Shown here one piece after another: positions 31,961 to 41,319 of a stretch of 64,000 nt of DNA (positions within the stretch are counted from its first letter, which is position 1; each line of letters begins with the position of its first letter). This DNA comes from Candidatus Pseudobacter hemicellulosilyticus (GTDB lineage: Bacteria; Bacteroidota; Bacteroidia; Chitinophagales; Chitinophagaceae): NCBI GenBank assembly GCA_029202545.1, contig CP119311.1, forward strand, positions 1,426,001-1,490,000, read 5' to 3'. Below the pieces are notes generated by a model that saw nothing but the letters and a program-made list of their open reading frames with translations, did not search any database and was not told the origin of the DNA. The position numbers and the translations under genes were made by a program.

Positions 31961-32563
31961 TTGCCGCAGGAGAAGTTACATATCGACACGCTGACAATTG
32001 AACGGATTGCCGAAGGTGATCAGCAGGCATTTGCCACATTTTATCACTGTTATTATCCGCAGCTCCGTCCTTTCCTGCAAAAATATACACCCTCCGCCGC
32101 CGAGGCCGACGAAGTGATCCAGCAGACCTTTCTCCGGGTATGGATCCACCGCGACAAACTGCCCGAAATAGAGAATATCCCCGGCTGGCTCTACAGGATC
32201 ACCGCACGTGAATACCTCCGGCAGGTACGCAGCAAACTGCGGCTCCGGGAAAAGATCCTGCTGCCCGGTGAGATCAGCCACCCTGATACAACCGGCAAAC
32301 CCACAAGTGATGACCCCTTATCCGTCCGAGAACTTCACCTCCTTATCCAACAGGCCGTTCAAACCTTGTCTCCCCAGCGCAGGGAAGTATTCCAGTTAAG
32401 CAGAGGTCAGCAGCTCGGTATCCAGGAGATAGCTGATCAGCTGGAACTGGCGCCCAAAACGGTCAAAAACACGCTGACGGCGGCTTTGACGCAGATCAGG
32501 GCTTACCTGCGGCAGCATGGTTATAGCCTTGGTATCCTGGCCTTGCTGAAACTGTTGTACTGA
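31961..32563 (+). CDS. ECF RNA polymerase sigma factor (FecI-like), locus 2
   Basis: ECF sigma factor of 200 residues with region 2 (about 15-90: FATFYHCYYPQLRPFL, VIQQTFLRVWIHRDKL) and region 4 (about 128-185: LGIQEIADQLELAPKTVKNT). The only usable in-frame start after the stop at 31931 is a TTG at 31961; there is no in-frame ATG or GTG near the N-terminus, so weak translation is likely. A FecR gene follows 73 bp later and then an STN-bearing SusC. The C-terminus is hydrophobic (SLGILALLKLLY), as in locus 1. Confidence 0.93.
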   Translation: MPQEKLHIDTLTIERIAEGDQQAFATFYHCYYPQLRPFLQKYTPSAAEADEVIQQTFLRVWIHRDKLPEIENIPGWLYRITAREYLRQVRSKLRLREKILLPGEISHPDTTGKPTSDDPLSVRELHLLIQQAVQTLSPQRREVFQLSRGQQLGIQEIADQLELAPKTVKNTLTAALTQIRAYLRQHGYSLGILALLKLLY

Positions 32564-32636
32564 TCCCGGAATTTTTTTTTATAACCCGTTGGGACTGTAC
32601 TGTCCTATCAGGGTTCTTATACATTAATTAATAACC

Positions 32637-33914
32637 ATGGAGTCATCCCGTATCGTTATTCTCCTGCAACAATATGCCAACGGCCAGCTGGATGCTGCCG
32701 GGCAGCAGGAATTGTCTGCCCTGCTGGCAGGAGATACGGAGCTGCTGGAAGCACAGCTGGCTGAACTGGTAGCACAAACCGCTACGGAAGGCCTGAGCCC
32801 TCTGCCGGATAACTGGCAGGAATCGGTACAGGCGATCCTGGCGGCGGATGCCCTGCCCGGCATGACATCGCTTCCCATGGCAAGGAGCCATGACAGGGAA
32901 GAAAGACTTGTGGAGACAATAGAACCCCAGCCCGCCGTTTCCGGTACGGCAACCCGCAGGCGTCGCCTGCTGAGTGCCCGGTATTGGATGGCCGCCAGCT
33001 TCCTGCTGGTGCTGGGTACAGCAGGTTATATCTGGTTTGGCAACCCGCAGCCCGCCACCGATACTGTGGTGCAGCAACCAGTGGTTGTGACCGATGCCCT
33101 GCCCGGGACCGATGGCGCTATCCTCACCCTGGCTGATGGCTCACAACTGGTGCTGGACAGCCTGGGCAATGGGGTGCTGACCACCCAGCAGGGCGCTCAG
33201 GTGCTGCTGCAAAATGGCACCCTGCAATATGATCTGCAGGCTGATCCACAGGCTGGTCAGCAACCGGCGCCGCCTCAACTGCTGGCTTTTAATACCATGA
33301 CCACCCCCAAGGGACGACAGTTCCGGCTGCTGCTGCCCGATGGCACCAGGGTATGGCTCAATGCCGCCAGCGCTATCCGCTATCCCACCCGCTTCGGGGC
33401 AGGGAACCGGGAGGTGGAACTGACCGGCGAAGCGTATTTTGAAGTGACGAAGAACAGCCGGCAGCCCTTTATTGTGAAGCTGACCGGTATGGGAGAAGTG
33501 GAAGTAACAGGTACCCAATTCAACATCAAAGCATATGCGGACGAAACGGTGGCTACCACTTTGCTGGAAGGAGCCGTTACAATACGCACCCCATCACAAC
33601 AACAACCGATGCAACCCGGCAGTCAGACCACAATGCTGCCAGACGGAAAGCTCCATCATACCCCGCATGCGGATACGGAGCAGGCTGTAGCCTGGAAGAA
33701 CAGGTCGTTCAGTTTTAAAGAGACCGACCTGAAAACTATCCTCAAACAGCTGGCCCGCTGGTATGATATAGAAGTAAAATACCAGGGAGCAGTTCCTGAA
33801 AAGACATTTACGTCGAACTTATCCATGGACACCAATCTCTCAGAGATCCTGACCATCCTGCGTTCCAGTAAGATCAATTTTTCTTTTGAGAACGGAGTGT
33901 TGACAGTACAGTAG
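32637..33914 (+). CDS. FecR-family anti-sigma factor, locus 2
   Basis: Inner-membrane anti-sigma protein of 425 residues, paralogue of the one at 5626. The cytoplasmic N-terminus is about 1-117 and the membrane helix about 118-137 (WMAASFLLVLGTAGYIWF). The periplasmic FecR domain carries TTPKGRQFRLLLPDGTRVW and GTQFNIKAYADETV. The C-terminal DUF4974-like part has AVAWKNRSFSFKETDLKTI. It should hold the locus 2 sigma factor until the SusC receptor signals. Confidence 0.95.
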   Translation: MESSRIVILLQQYANGQLDAAGQQELSALLAGDTELLEAQLAELVAQTATEGLSPLPDNWQESVQAILAADALPGMTSLPMARSHDREERLVETIEPQPAVSGTATRRRRLLSARYWMAASFLLVLGTAGYIWFGNPQPATDTVVQQPVVVTDALPGTDGAILTLADGSQLVLDSLGNGVLTTQQGAQVLLQNGTLQYDLQADPQAGQQPAPPQLLAFNTMTTPKGRQFRLLLPDGTRVWLNAASAIRYPTRFGAGNREVELTGEAYFEVTKNSRQPFIVKLTGMGEVEVTGTQFNIKAYADETVATTLLEGAVTIRTPSQQQPMQPGSQTTMLPDGKLHHTPHADTEQAVAWKNRSFSFKETDLKTILKQLARWYDIEVKYQGAVPEKTFTSNLSMDTNLSEILTILRSSKINFSFENGVLTVQ

Positions 33915-33988
33915 AGCAGATGAGATGAACAGCGCGTTGCTTGCCAGCTAATTTTATTGAACACTAAATTGGTAACTCCGGCTACCTG

Positions 33989-34022
33989 AAAAAAAGCCGC
34001 TTCGGATGCGACCCAAAGCGGC
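33989..34022 (-). terminator. Minus-strand terminator in the fecR-susC leader, locus 2
   Basis: GCCGCTT (33996-34002) pairs with AAGCGGC (34016-34022), and the minus strand continues with seven T residues. As at locus 1, the terminator faces away from susC. A minus-strand TAACTTTG (34131-34124), matching the -7 consensus TANNTTTG, overlaps the susC start, so a roughly 130-nt antisense leader RNA is possible. Confidence 0.65.
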
Positions 34023-34130
34023 AGTATGTTCAGGCTGCCTGCCGGTCCCGGTAAAGAAACCGGATTACCGGCCGTTAAAACTGCTTATCGCCAATGGCGA
34101 CACATTTTGTAACCTAAACGTAACAAAGTT

Positions 34131-37100
34131 ATGCATTTAAGCAACGCCCTGCCCCCAGGGGGGAGACGGCTATTCACCAAAACGCTGTTGTGTATGAGAA
34201 TCACAGCATTTCTCCTTTTAATCGGAACGCTCCAGGTATCGGCCTCCGGCCTGGCACAGACACTTAGTTTATCAGAAAAGAACAGCCCGCTGGAAAAAGT
34301 CCTGACCAGGATCAAAAACCAGACCGGCTATCAGTTCTGGATAGAGGCCAGTCTCCTCCATTCAGCAAAACCCATCAGCATTGAGGTTAAGAACGCACCA
34401 CTCAAAGAGGTCCTGGACCGCTGTTTCGATGATCAGCCCCTCAGCTACCAGATCGTAGGTAAAGTCATCATTGTGCAGGATAAACCCAACGCTCCGCCCC
34501 GCACCCCGGAAACAGATCCCTTTGAGCTGATCTCCGGTATGGTGGTGGATGCTAAAACAGGGGATCCAATTGCAGGCGCCAGTATCCTTGTAAAAGGGGA
34601 GAAGAAAGGCGTCAGCTCCAACGAGAAAGGCGAGTTCTCCATTAATGCCCGGCCAGGCAATACCCTGGTAGTTTCATCAGTTGGTTATGCCCCCAAAGAA
34701 GTGGTGCTGGGACGCTCCCAGCGGCCCCTGCGCATTTCACTGGAAATAACAGATGCCTCTATGAAAGATATCGTGGTAACGGGGATGTTCACCCGTAAGG
34801 CATCCAGCTTTACAGGTGCTACTATCAGTTTTACCCGCGAAGAATTGCTCAAGGTAGGCAGTGTGAACGTGCTGCAAAGCCTGCGTAACCTGGATCCCGC
34901 CTTCCAGGTGCTGGACAACATTGACCTGGGTTCTGACCCAAATACGATACCCAATATCCAGCTGCGTGGCCAGACCGGCCTGCCGGACCTGCGCGGAGAA
35001 TATACAACAGATCCCAACCTGCCGCTCTTTATCCTGGATGGATTTGAGACCACCATCCAGAAAGTGCTGGACCTGGATATCTATCGTGTTAAAAGTATTC
35101 AGCTGCTGAAAGACGCCGCCTCAAAAGCCATCTACGGTTCCAGGGCCGCCAATGGCGTGGTGGTCATTGAAACTATGCGGCCACAGTCCGGTAAGCTGCG
35201 CTTCTCCTATAATACCAATATCACGCTGCAGGCGCCTGATCTCTCCAGCTATAACCTGACCAATGCATCGGAAAAACTGGAAGCAGAAGTGGCCGCCGGC
35301 ATTTACAGTAATGCCAGCTCCGGCAACTCCCAGTACACCCTGAAGCAACAGTATGATGAAGTGCTTCGCCTGGTGCAGAGCGGTGTCAATACGGACTGGC
35401 TCTCCAAGCCCCTCCGCAATGCCTGGGGACAAAGGCATTCTATCCGGATGGAAGGCGGCGATGAATCTTTCCGCTATGGGGTAGACCTCATGTACAACGA
35501 TGTGGCCGGCGTAATGAAAGGTTCCGACAGGAAGACCACCACCGCGGCCATCGATCTCACCTACCGGGTCAAAAAACTGGCCTTCAATAATATCCTGACC
35601 ATTTCCAGCAACAGGGCCAATAACTCTCCCTGGGGAAGCTTTTCACAATATGCAGGGATGAACCCCTACCTGCCTTATGCTGATGAGCAGGGACGGATCA
35701 TGAAACAGGTCAATTCCATTTCCCGTATGCAGGGCGGCGGTGGCGGCCTGGCCAGTGAAGCGGTGTACAACCCTGCCTATAACAGTACCCTCCATGTAAC
35801 CGATTATTCCCGCTACCTGGATGTTACCAATAATTTCAGCCTGGACTGGCGCATGCTGCCGGGTCTGCGGCTGCTGGCCAATTTCAGCCTGACCAAACAG
35901 CTGAATGAAAGCCATCTCTTCCTGCCAGCTGATCATACCATGTTCACCACGTCCGAATTCTCGGGCGACAATGCCGCCCGGAAAGGAAGGTATACCAAGG
36001 GCGATGGCCACCTGGACGTTTATGCCGGCAGGCTGATGCTGAACTATAATAAGAATATAGGCCTGCATTATCTGGCTGTCAATGCCGGTGGCGACTATAG
36101 CAGTAATTCCACCGAGCTGATCTCAAATACTATGGAAGGGTTTCCCAACGACCGGCTCGACTTCCTGCCCCTGGGTCTCCAATACATGCAGAACTCCAGA
36201 CCCGATGGCTATGAGAGCACGGTGAAGGATATGAGCGGCATCCTTTCAGCCAACTACTCTTATGACGATCGCTATCTCTTTGATGTTTCCTACAGGGCCA
36301 CCCAATCTTCCCTGTATGGAAAAGACAATCGCTGGGGTCAGTTCTGGTCTACCGGTATTGGCTGGAATATCCACCGCGAAGCCTTCTTCTCCAAATCCGG
36401 GGTGGTAGACCAGCTCCGGCTGCGCGCCACCACGGGCTATACAGGTTCACAGAATTTCAATTCCACCATCAGCAAGGCCACTTACGCCTACTACCTGAAA
36501 AACGCCTATTCCAGCTTTGGCAATGGCGCCAACCTGGTAGGACTGGCCAATGCCGCCCTTAAATGGCAACGGAAACGCGATGTGAACTTTGGCGCCGATG
36601 TATCCCTCTTCAAAAGGATCAACCTGCGCTTTGATTATTATATCAGCACCACGGATGGACTGGTGACCGATATTACCCTGCCACCCTCTGCCGGTTTCGA
36701 TACCTACAAGGCCAATCTCGGTAAAGTGGAGAACAAAGGGTATGATCTGCGGGCTGATGTTAAGGTCTACAGCAACGACGCCAAAAAAAGCTCGCTGGTG
36801 CTTTTTGTAATGGCCTCGCACAACAAGAATACCATCAAGCAGATCTCCAATGCACTCAAGGCCTGGAACTCACAGCAGGACGCCATCAGCAGCTATAATG
36901 CTGATACCAATAAAACAGCTGCTGTGCCCAGGGTCCGCTTTGCAGAAGGACAATCTATGAACGCTATCTGGGCCGTACGCTCCGCAGGCATTGACCCCGC
37001 TACCGGCAGGGAAGTTTATATTAAACAGGATGGTACCGTCACGTACACCTGGAATGCCAACGACCAGGTAGTGGCTGGCGACCTGCTGCCCAAGATCTCC

Positions 37101-37541
37101 GGTAATTTTGGTTTCAACCTCCTGCATGCCGGCTGGCAGGTGAATGCCAGCTTCCGCTTTCAGTATGGCGGACAGATGTATAATTCCACCCTGGTGAGCA
37201 AAGTAGAAAATGCAGATATCTACCGCAATGTAGATAAACGCGTGCTGACGGATCGCTGGCGCAAAGCCGGTGATGTAAGCTTTTTCAAGGATGTGGCCAG
37301 CACCACTACTACCCAGCTGAGCACCCGCTTTGTGGAAGATAACAACCAGCTGAATTTCGCTTCGCTCAATATTACCTACGACCTGGATCGCTTTGCGAAG
37401 GTCAGGTCCTGGGGTTTTTCCAGGCTGCGGGCCGGGATCAATATGAATGAGCTGTTTGTATTGTCGTCCGTACTGGTAGAGCGCGGAACGGCTTATCCTT
37501 TTGCCCGTAACTACCAGTTCACCCTGCAGGCTTCATTCTAA
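34131..37541 (+). CDS. SusC/RagA TonB-linked outer membrane receptor with STN domain, locus 2
   Basis: TonB-dependent transporter of 1,136 residues. A 21-residue leader precedes the signal peptide (MRITAFLLLIGTLQVSA). The STN domain (about 45-122) has SPLEKVLTRIKNQTGYQFW. The carboxypeptidase-like domain (about 135-210) contains VVDAKTGDPIAGASILVKGE. The plug contains DIVVTGMFTRKASSFTGAT and KAIYGSRAANGVVVIET. The beta-barrel ends in FTLQASF with a terminal Phe, as in outer-membrane proteins. The STN domain links it to the FecR/sigma pair upstream. SusD follows after 12 bp. Confidence 0.95.
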   Translation: MHLSNALPPGGRRLFTKTLLCMRITAFLLLIGTLQVSASGLAQTLSLSEKNSPLEKVLTRIKNQTGYQFWIEASLLHSAKPISIEVKNAPLKEVLDRCFDDQPLSYQIVGKVIIVQDKPNAPPRTPETDPFELISGMVVDAKTGDPIAGASILVKGEKKGVSSNEKGEFSINARPGNTLVVSSVGYAPKEVVLGRSQRPLRISLEITDASMKDIVVTGMFTRKASSFTGATISFTREELLKVGSVNVLQSLRNLDPAFQVLDNIDLGSDPNTIPNIQLRGQTGLPDLRGEYTTDPNLPLFILDGFETTIQKVLDLDIYRVKSIQLLKDAASKAIYGSRAANGVVVIETMRPQSGKLRFSYNTNITLQAPDLSSYNLTNASEKLEAEVAAGIYSNASSGNSQYTLKQQYDEVLRLVQSGVNTDWLSKPLRNAWGQRHSIRMEGGDESFRYGVDLMYNDVAGVMKGSDRKTTTAAIDLTYRVKKLAFNNILTISSNRANNSPWGSFSQYAGMNPYLPYADEQGRIMKQVNSISRMQGGGGGLASEAVYNPAYNSTLHVTDYSRYLDVTNNFSLDWRMLPGLRLLANFSLTKQLNESHLFLPADHTMFTTSEFSGDNAARKGRYTKGDGHLDVYAGRLMLNYNKNIGLHYLAVNAGGDYSSNSTELISNTMEGFPNDRLDFLPLGLQYMQNSRPDGYESTVKDMSGILSANYSYDDRYLFDVSYRATQSSLYGKDNRWGQFWSTGIGWNIHREAFFSKSGVVDQLRLRATTGYTGSQNFNSTISKATYAYYLKNAYSSFGNGANLVGLANAALKWQRKRDVNFGADVSLFKRINLRFDYYISTTDGLVTDITLPPSAGFDTYKANLGKVENKGYDLRADVKVYSNDAKKSSLVLFVMASHNKNTIKQISNALKAWNSQQDAISSYNADTNKTAAVPRVRFAEGQSMNAIWAVRSAGIDPATGREVYIKQDGTVTYTWNANDQVVAGDLLPKISGNFGFNLLHAGWQVNASFRFQYGGQMYNSTLVSKVENADIYRNVDKRVLTDRWRKAGDVSFFKDVASTTTTQLSTRFVEDNNQLNFASLNITYDLDRFAKVRSWGFSRLRAGINMNELFVLSSVLVERGTAYPFARNYQFTLQASF

Positions 37542-37553
37542 AAACACTGACGC

Positions 37554-39014
37554 ATGAACAAGTATCGAATCCAGACCATACTGCTTGCTGCTCTTACTGT
37601 GCTGCTGGCTGCTTCCTGCCAGAAATGGGTGGAGGTAACGCCTAAAACACAGATCGAGGACATCGAGTTCTACAGCAATGAACAGGGTTTCAAGGAAGCC
37701 CTGAATGGTATCTATATCAACATGGGCCGGCCGGGCCAGTACGGAAGGGAATATACTTTCGGTCTCTCCGATGTGCTGGGCGGAATGTATGTACTCAGCA
37801 CTTCCAACGGCTCCCTGCGTTACCGGGATGCCCGTGCGGGACTGTACACCAATACCAATGTGCAGAACCTGACGGATACCATGTGGAGATTCCAGTATAA
37901 TTCCATCGCCAATGTCAATAAGCTCATTGAAGAGCTGGATAAAGTGGACACCACCTTATTCAAGACCGGCAATTACGGGGTCATCAGAGGCGAGGCCCTG
38001 GGCCTGCGGGCTTTCCTCCATTTTGACCTGCTTCGCTTTTTCGGAACAGCCATCAGTGCCGGAGGCGCTGATCTGCCCGCTATTCCTTACGTGAAGACCT
38101 ATGCGCCCACTGTTACGGGTAAGTCTACCCACCAGCAGGTGCTGACCGCCATCCTGGCTGATCTGCAGGAGGCGGCTGCGCTGCTGCAGAATGATCCGAT
38201 CCATACGGGAGAAGTGATCACTACCGACCGGGATAATGGTTACCTCATGAACCGCAAGCTGCGCTTCAATTATTATGCAGTGCGTGCATTGCAGGCAAGG
38301 GTTAACCTCTGGGCTGGTAAAACAGCCGATGCATTGTCTCCCGCAGAAGAGCTGATCAGTGTGTCAGCCGGCAAATTTCCGTGGATCACCCAGGCCAGTG
38401 TAGCCGCCAGTGAGATCAGCCGGGACAGGGTCTTTACTACTGAGCATATTTTCGGCCTTTTCATGAATGACATAGCTCAGAATTATGTGGACATCCTGGA
38501 TTCTTCCCGTTATTCCACCACTTTGATCATCAACAGCTCCCGTATCACAGAACAGTTTGAGACCAGTACGGTAGGCGCTGCTGATTACCGGCGTGTATAC
38601 CTGATCAGAGAGTTGACCAATATTGCCCAGCCCAAGACCTTCTTCGGCAAACTGTATCAGCCTGTGGGTATACCGGCCGACTTTGGTAAAAAGATGCCGC
38701 TGATCCGGATCCCGGAGATGTACTATATCGCTGCGGAATGTTTGAAAGAGACCAATCCGGAAAAGGCGGTGACCTATATCAACACTGTTCGCGCCAGCAG
38801 GGGGATCAGTTCGCCCATTGCTGCTACCGCAACGGCAGAACAGATACAGGCTGAGATCAGGAAAGAATACTGGAAAGAGTTCCCTTCGGAAGGTCAGTTC
38901 CTGTTTTACCTGAAACGTACCAATAGCGGCACGGTGCCCGGTGTTACCGGTACTTTCCCCACTGCCAGGTATGTGCTGCCGCTGCCGCCGGCAGAACTTG
39001 AATTTGGTTATTAA
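37554..39014 (+). CDS. SusD/RagB family substrate-binding lipoprotein, locus 2
   Basis: Lipoprotein of 486 residues with lipobox LLAASC followed by QKWVEVTPKTQIED. The helical core has the usual FKEALNGIYINMGRPGQYG and GEALGLRAFLHFDLLRFFG. The C-terminus has IRKEYWKEFPSEGQFLFYLKR in RagB position. It pairs with the SusC just upstream. Substrate unknown. Confidence 0.95.
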   Translation: MNKYRIQTILLAALTVLLAASCQKWVEVTPKTQIEDIEFYSNEQGFKEALNGIYINMGRPGQYGREYTFGLSDVLGGMYVLSTSNGSLRYRDARAGLYTNTNVQNLTDTMWRFQYNSIANVNKLIEELDKVDTTLFKTGNYGVIRGEALGLRAFLHFDLLRFFGTAISAGGADLPAIPYVKTYAPTVTGKSTHQQVLTAILADLQEAAALLQNDPIHTGEVITTDRDNGYLMNRKLRFNYYAVRALQARVNLWAGKTADALSPAEELISVSAGKFPWITQASVAASEISRDRVFTTEHIFGLFMNDIAQNYVDILDSSRYSTTLIINSSRITEQFETSTVGAADYRRVYLIRELTNIAQPKTFFGKLYQPVGIPADFGKKMPLIRIPEMYYIAAECLKETNPEKAVTYINTVRASRGISSPIAATATAEQIQAEIRKEYWKEFPSEGQFLFYLKRTNSGTVPGVTGTFPTARYVLPLPPAELEFGY

Positions 39015-39030
39015 TGAAAAAATCAGATGT

Positions 39031-39777
39031 ATGAAAAGTTCCCGCTTTTATTATACCCTTCTCATCCTGTTGACTCTGGTGGCGGTTGCCTGCGAAAAGA
39101 ATGAGCAGGACCCCAGCTTTAAAACGCAGGCCCGGTTGCTGCTCAGTGGCCTGGAAGCAGAAGGGGCCCGCACAGATACCATCGGGTTCACCTTTGCTAT
39201 CTGGCCTACCTCCCTGGCAGATACGCAGGTAACGGTAGTGGCCCAGACCATGGGCAATCTTTCCGGCCAGGACCGCAGCTTCAGCATTGCGGTGGATACC
39301 GGCACTACTGCCCTGCCGGAAGAATACAGTCTGCCGGCAAGCTTTGTGATACCGGCTGATAGTTTCCGTGCCAGATTTCCTGTTACTATCAAAAGGTCCT
39401 CCCGGCTTACTGCACAGGCCGTGAAGCTGGCCCTGGTAGTAAAAGAAAATGAGCATTTCCTGCCTGGTCCGCGCTTCACCGGCAGTGTGGTTTATTCCGG
39501 TCCCCGCTTCAGTATTGTGTGGACGGAAGTGCTGACCCAGCCCGCTATCTGGAACAGCAGTATGCTGTATGCAGTGGGCCGATGGAGCCGCGTGAAACAC
39601 CAGGCCATCATTGATGTTACCGGCATCCGCAACTATGAAGGGCTGGGCTACTCCCAGACCTATGCCATTGCCGCCACCATGCTGGACTGGCTCAATGACT
39701 ACAATGCCAGTCATCCCAATGATCCCTTGCGGGATGAAAATGGCCTGGAGGTAAAGATCTGCAGCCAGTGCAATTGA
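39031..39777 (+). CDS. DUF4843 lipoprotein, locus 2
   Basis: Lipoprotein of 248 residues with signal and lipobox VAVAC followed by EKNEQDPSFK. The start at 39031 places the signal first; a start at 38941 would overlap susD by 74 bp and is unlikely. It is the positional paralogue of the gene at 12260, with similar strands around RTDTIGFTFAIWP and the central ALPEEYSLPASFVIPADSF. The C-terminus has two Cys (KICSQCN). Confidence 0.78.
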   Translation: MKSSRFYYTLLILLTLVAVACEKNEQDPSFKTQARLLLSGLEAEGARTDTIGFTFAIWPTSLADTQVTVVAQTMGNLSGQDRSFSIAVDTGTTALPEEYSLPASFVIPADSFRARFPVTIKRSSRLTAQAVKLALVVKENEHFLPGPRFTGSVVYSGPRFSIVWTEVLTQPAIWNSSMLYAVGRWSRVKHQAIIDVTGIRNYEGLGYSQTYAIAATMLDWLNDYNASHPNDPLRDENGLEVKICSQCN

Positions 39778-39804
39778 TCCTACTGAGTTATTAACAGCAA
39801 AAAA

Positions 39805-41310
39805 ATGACCATGAAGCGAATCTCTTATATATGCTACTCCCTTTCCCTGCTGGTGCTCCTGGCCAGCTGCCTGAAGGACAAAGGGAACTATAGTTATACA
39901 ACGGTCCCTGCACTGTATGTGGACACTGTTGGCAAACAGACCAGGTTTGAAGTTTACCAGAGCCAGGACAAGCTGCATATTGAACCGGCAGTGGTCTATG
40001 AGGGCGATGTCAGCCAGCTGACGCATCTCTGGCGTTTATATGCCGCCAACAATGCGTTTGATACCCTGTCGAAACGTGCAGTGGTGGATACGGTGATCAC
40101 CCGGCCGCCGGGCACCTATACCGTGGAATATGAAGCTACGGACCGCACCGGCCTCAAGGCGCTGATGCAGTATACGGTAGTGGTGACCTCTGCTACGCCT
40201 TCCGGCTGGATGGTGGCTTATGAAAATGCGGAGGGCAATACAGATGTGGACCTGATCCGCTCGGCCCTGTTCATGACCGGGTCACCGGATGTGGTATTGC
40301 GCAATATCTACTCCGGCAGGAACGGTGCAGCCCTGCCCGGCAAGCCGGTTTCCGTGCTGTATGTCACTACAGGACTGGGGTACCTGTTTACCAATACCAC
40401 GGGCGTAAAAGTGCAGAACACGGACTTTGCGTTCGCCCAAAATTTTTCTCAGATCTTTCTGCTTAACAACCCGCCGGCCGTTGTTAAACCGGAAGCCTTC
40501 TGGCTGGGAAGTTTCAACCAGGGTATCCTGGTCAATAATGGTGATGTATACTGGGCTTCTGAGAACAGCCTGATCGGTAAGGTCACCGTAGATGCCAAAG
40601 GCTATCGCGCTGCTCCCTTCGTGTATCAGCAATATGCCAAGCAGGGTGGTTTCTATGACCAGCTGAACCGGCGCTTCATTATAATTGAACAGCAGACCAG
40701 CCAGGCCACCACATTCACCAATGCCAGTGGCAGCGCCCGTTTCAACCTGAACAATATCGGAAAGGAACTGCTGTTCATTGAAAGAGGATTTGGCCAGAAT
40801 GACAATCCCGTGGATCCTTATAAATATGCCATCTTCAGAGATCCTGACGGCGCGGGCCGCTATCTCTATGTGATCAATTTCCAGGCGCCTGCTTCACCTG
40901 ATGTGGCCGCTATTGATATTTCATCCGCGCCGGATATACAGGATGCCCGCTTCTATGCCGTTGGCAACCTCGGTCCTGCCGCTTTTTATGGCACTTCTTC
41001 CAAAGTGTACAATTACCAGGTGAACTCAGCCGGTAACAGTATCACTACGCCTGTAGTGGGTTTTACAGCGCCTGCCGGGGAAGAGATCACCTGCATGAAG
41101 CTGTTTAAAGGGCATGGCACTTTCGGTGTGGGCGCGCCTACTGCCAACGACAGTAAGTTCATGTATGTAGCTACCTGGAATGAAGGTCAGCAGCAGGGAA
41201 AAGTATACCTGCTGTCCGCCAATATCACCAGTGGTGAGTTAGGCGCCACCCCGCTGGCTACCTGGATAGTAGGTGGTAAGGTGGGCGACATGTCCTATAA
41301 AATACAGTAA
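39805..41310 (+). CDS. PKD-like family lipoprotein, locus 2
   Basis: Lipoprotein of 501 residues (499 if the second ATG at 39811 is used). Lipobox LLASC is followed by LKDKGNYSYTTVPAL, the same opening as the locus 1 paralogue at 12999. A PKD/Ig-like domain (about 30-130, ending AMQYTVVV-like strand near TGLKALMQYTVVV) precedes a beta-rich part. The gene is fourth in the SusCD operon and is followed within 10 bp by a TlpA-like gene. Confidence 0.8.
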   Translation: MTMKRISYICYSLSLLVLLASCLKDKGNYSYTTVPALYVDTVGKQTRFEVYQSQDKLHIEPAVVYEGDVSQLTHLWRLYAANNAFDTLSKRAVVDTVITRPPGTYTVEYEATDRTGLKALMQYTVVVTSATPSGWMVAYENAEGNTDVDLIRSALFMTGSPDVVLRNIYSGRNGAALPGKPVSVLYVTTGLGYLFTNTTGVKVQNTDFAFAQNFSQIFLLNNPPAVVKPEAFWLGSFNQGILVNNGDVYWASENSLIGKVTVDAKGYRAAPFVYQQYAKQGGFYDQLNRRFIIIEQQTSQATTFTNASGSARFNLNNIGKELLFIERGFGQNDNPVDPYKYAIFRDPDGAGRYLYVINFQAPASPDVAAIDISSAPDIQDARFYAVGNLGPAAFYGTSSKVYNYQVNSAGNSITTPVVGFTAPAGEEITCMKLFKGHGTFGVGAPTANDSKFMYVATWNEGQQQGKVYLLSANITSGELGATPLATWIVGGKVGDMSYKIQ

Positions 41311-41319
41311 TCATTGTCC

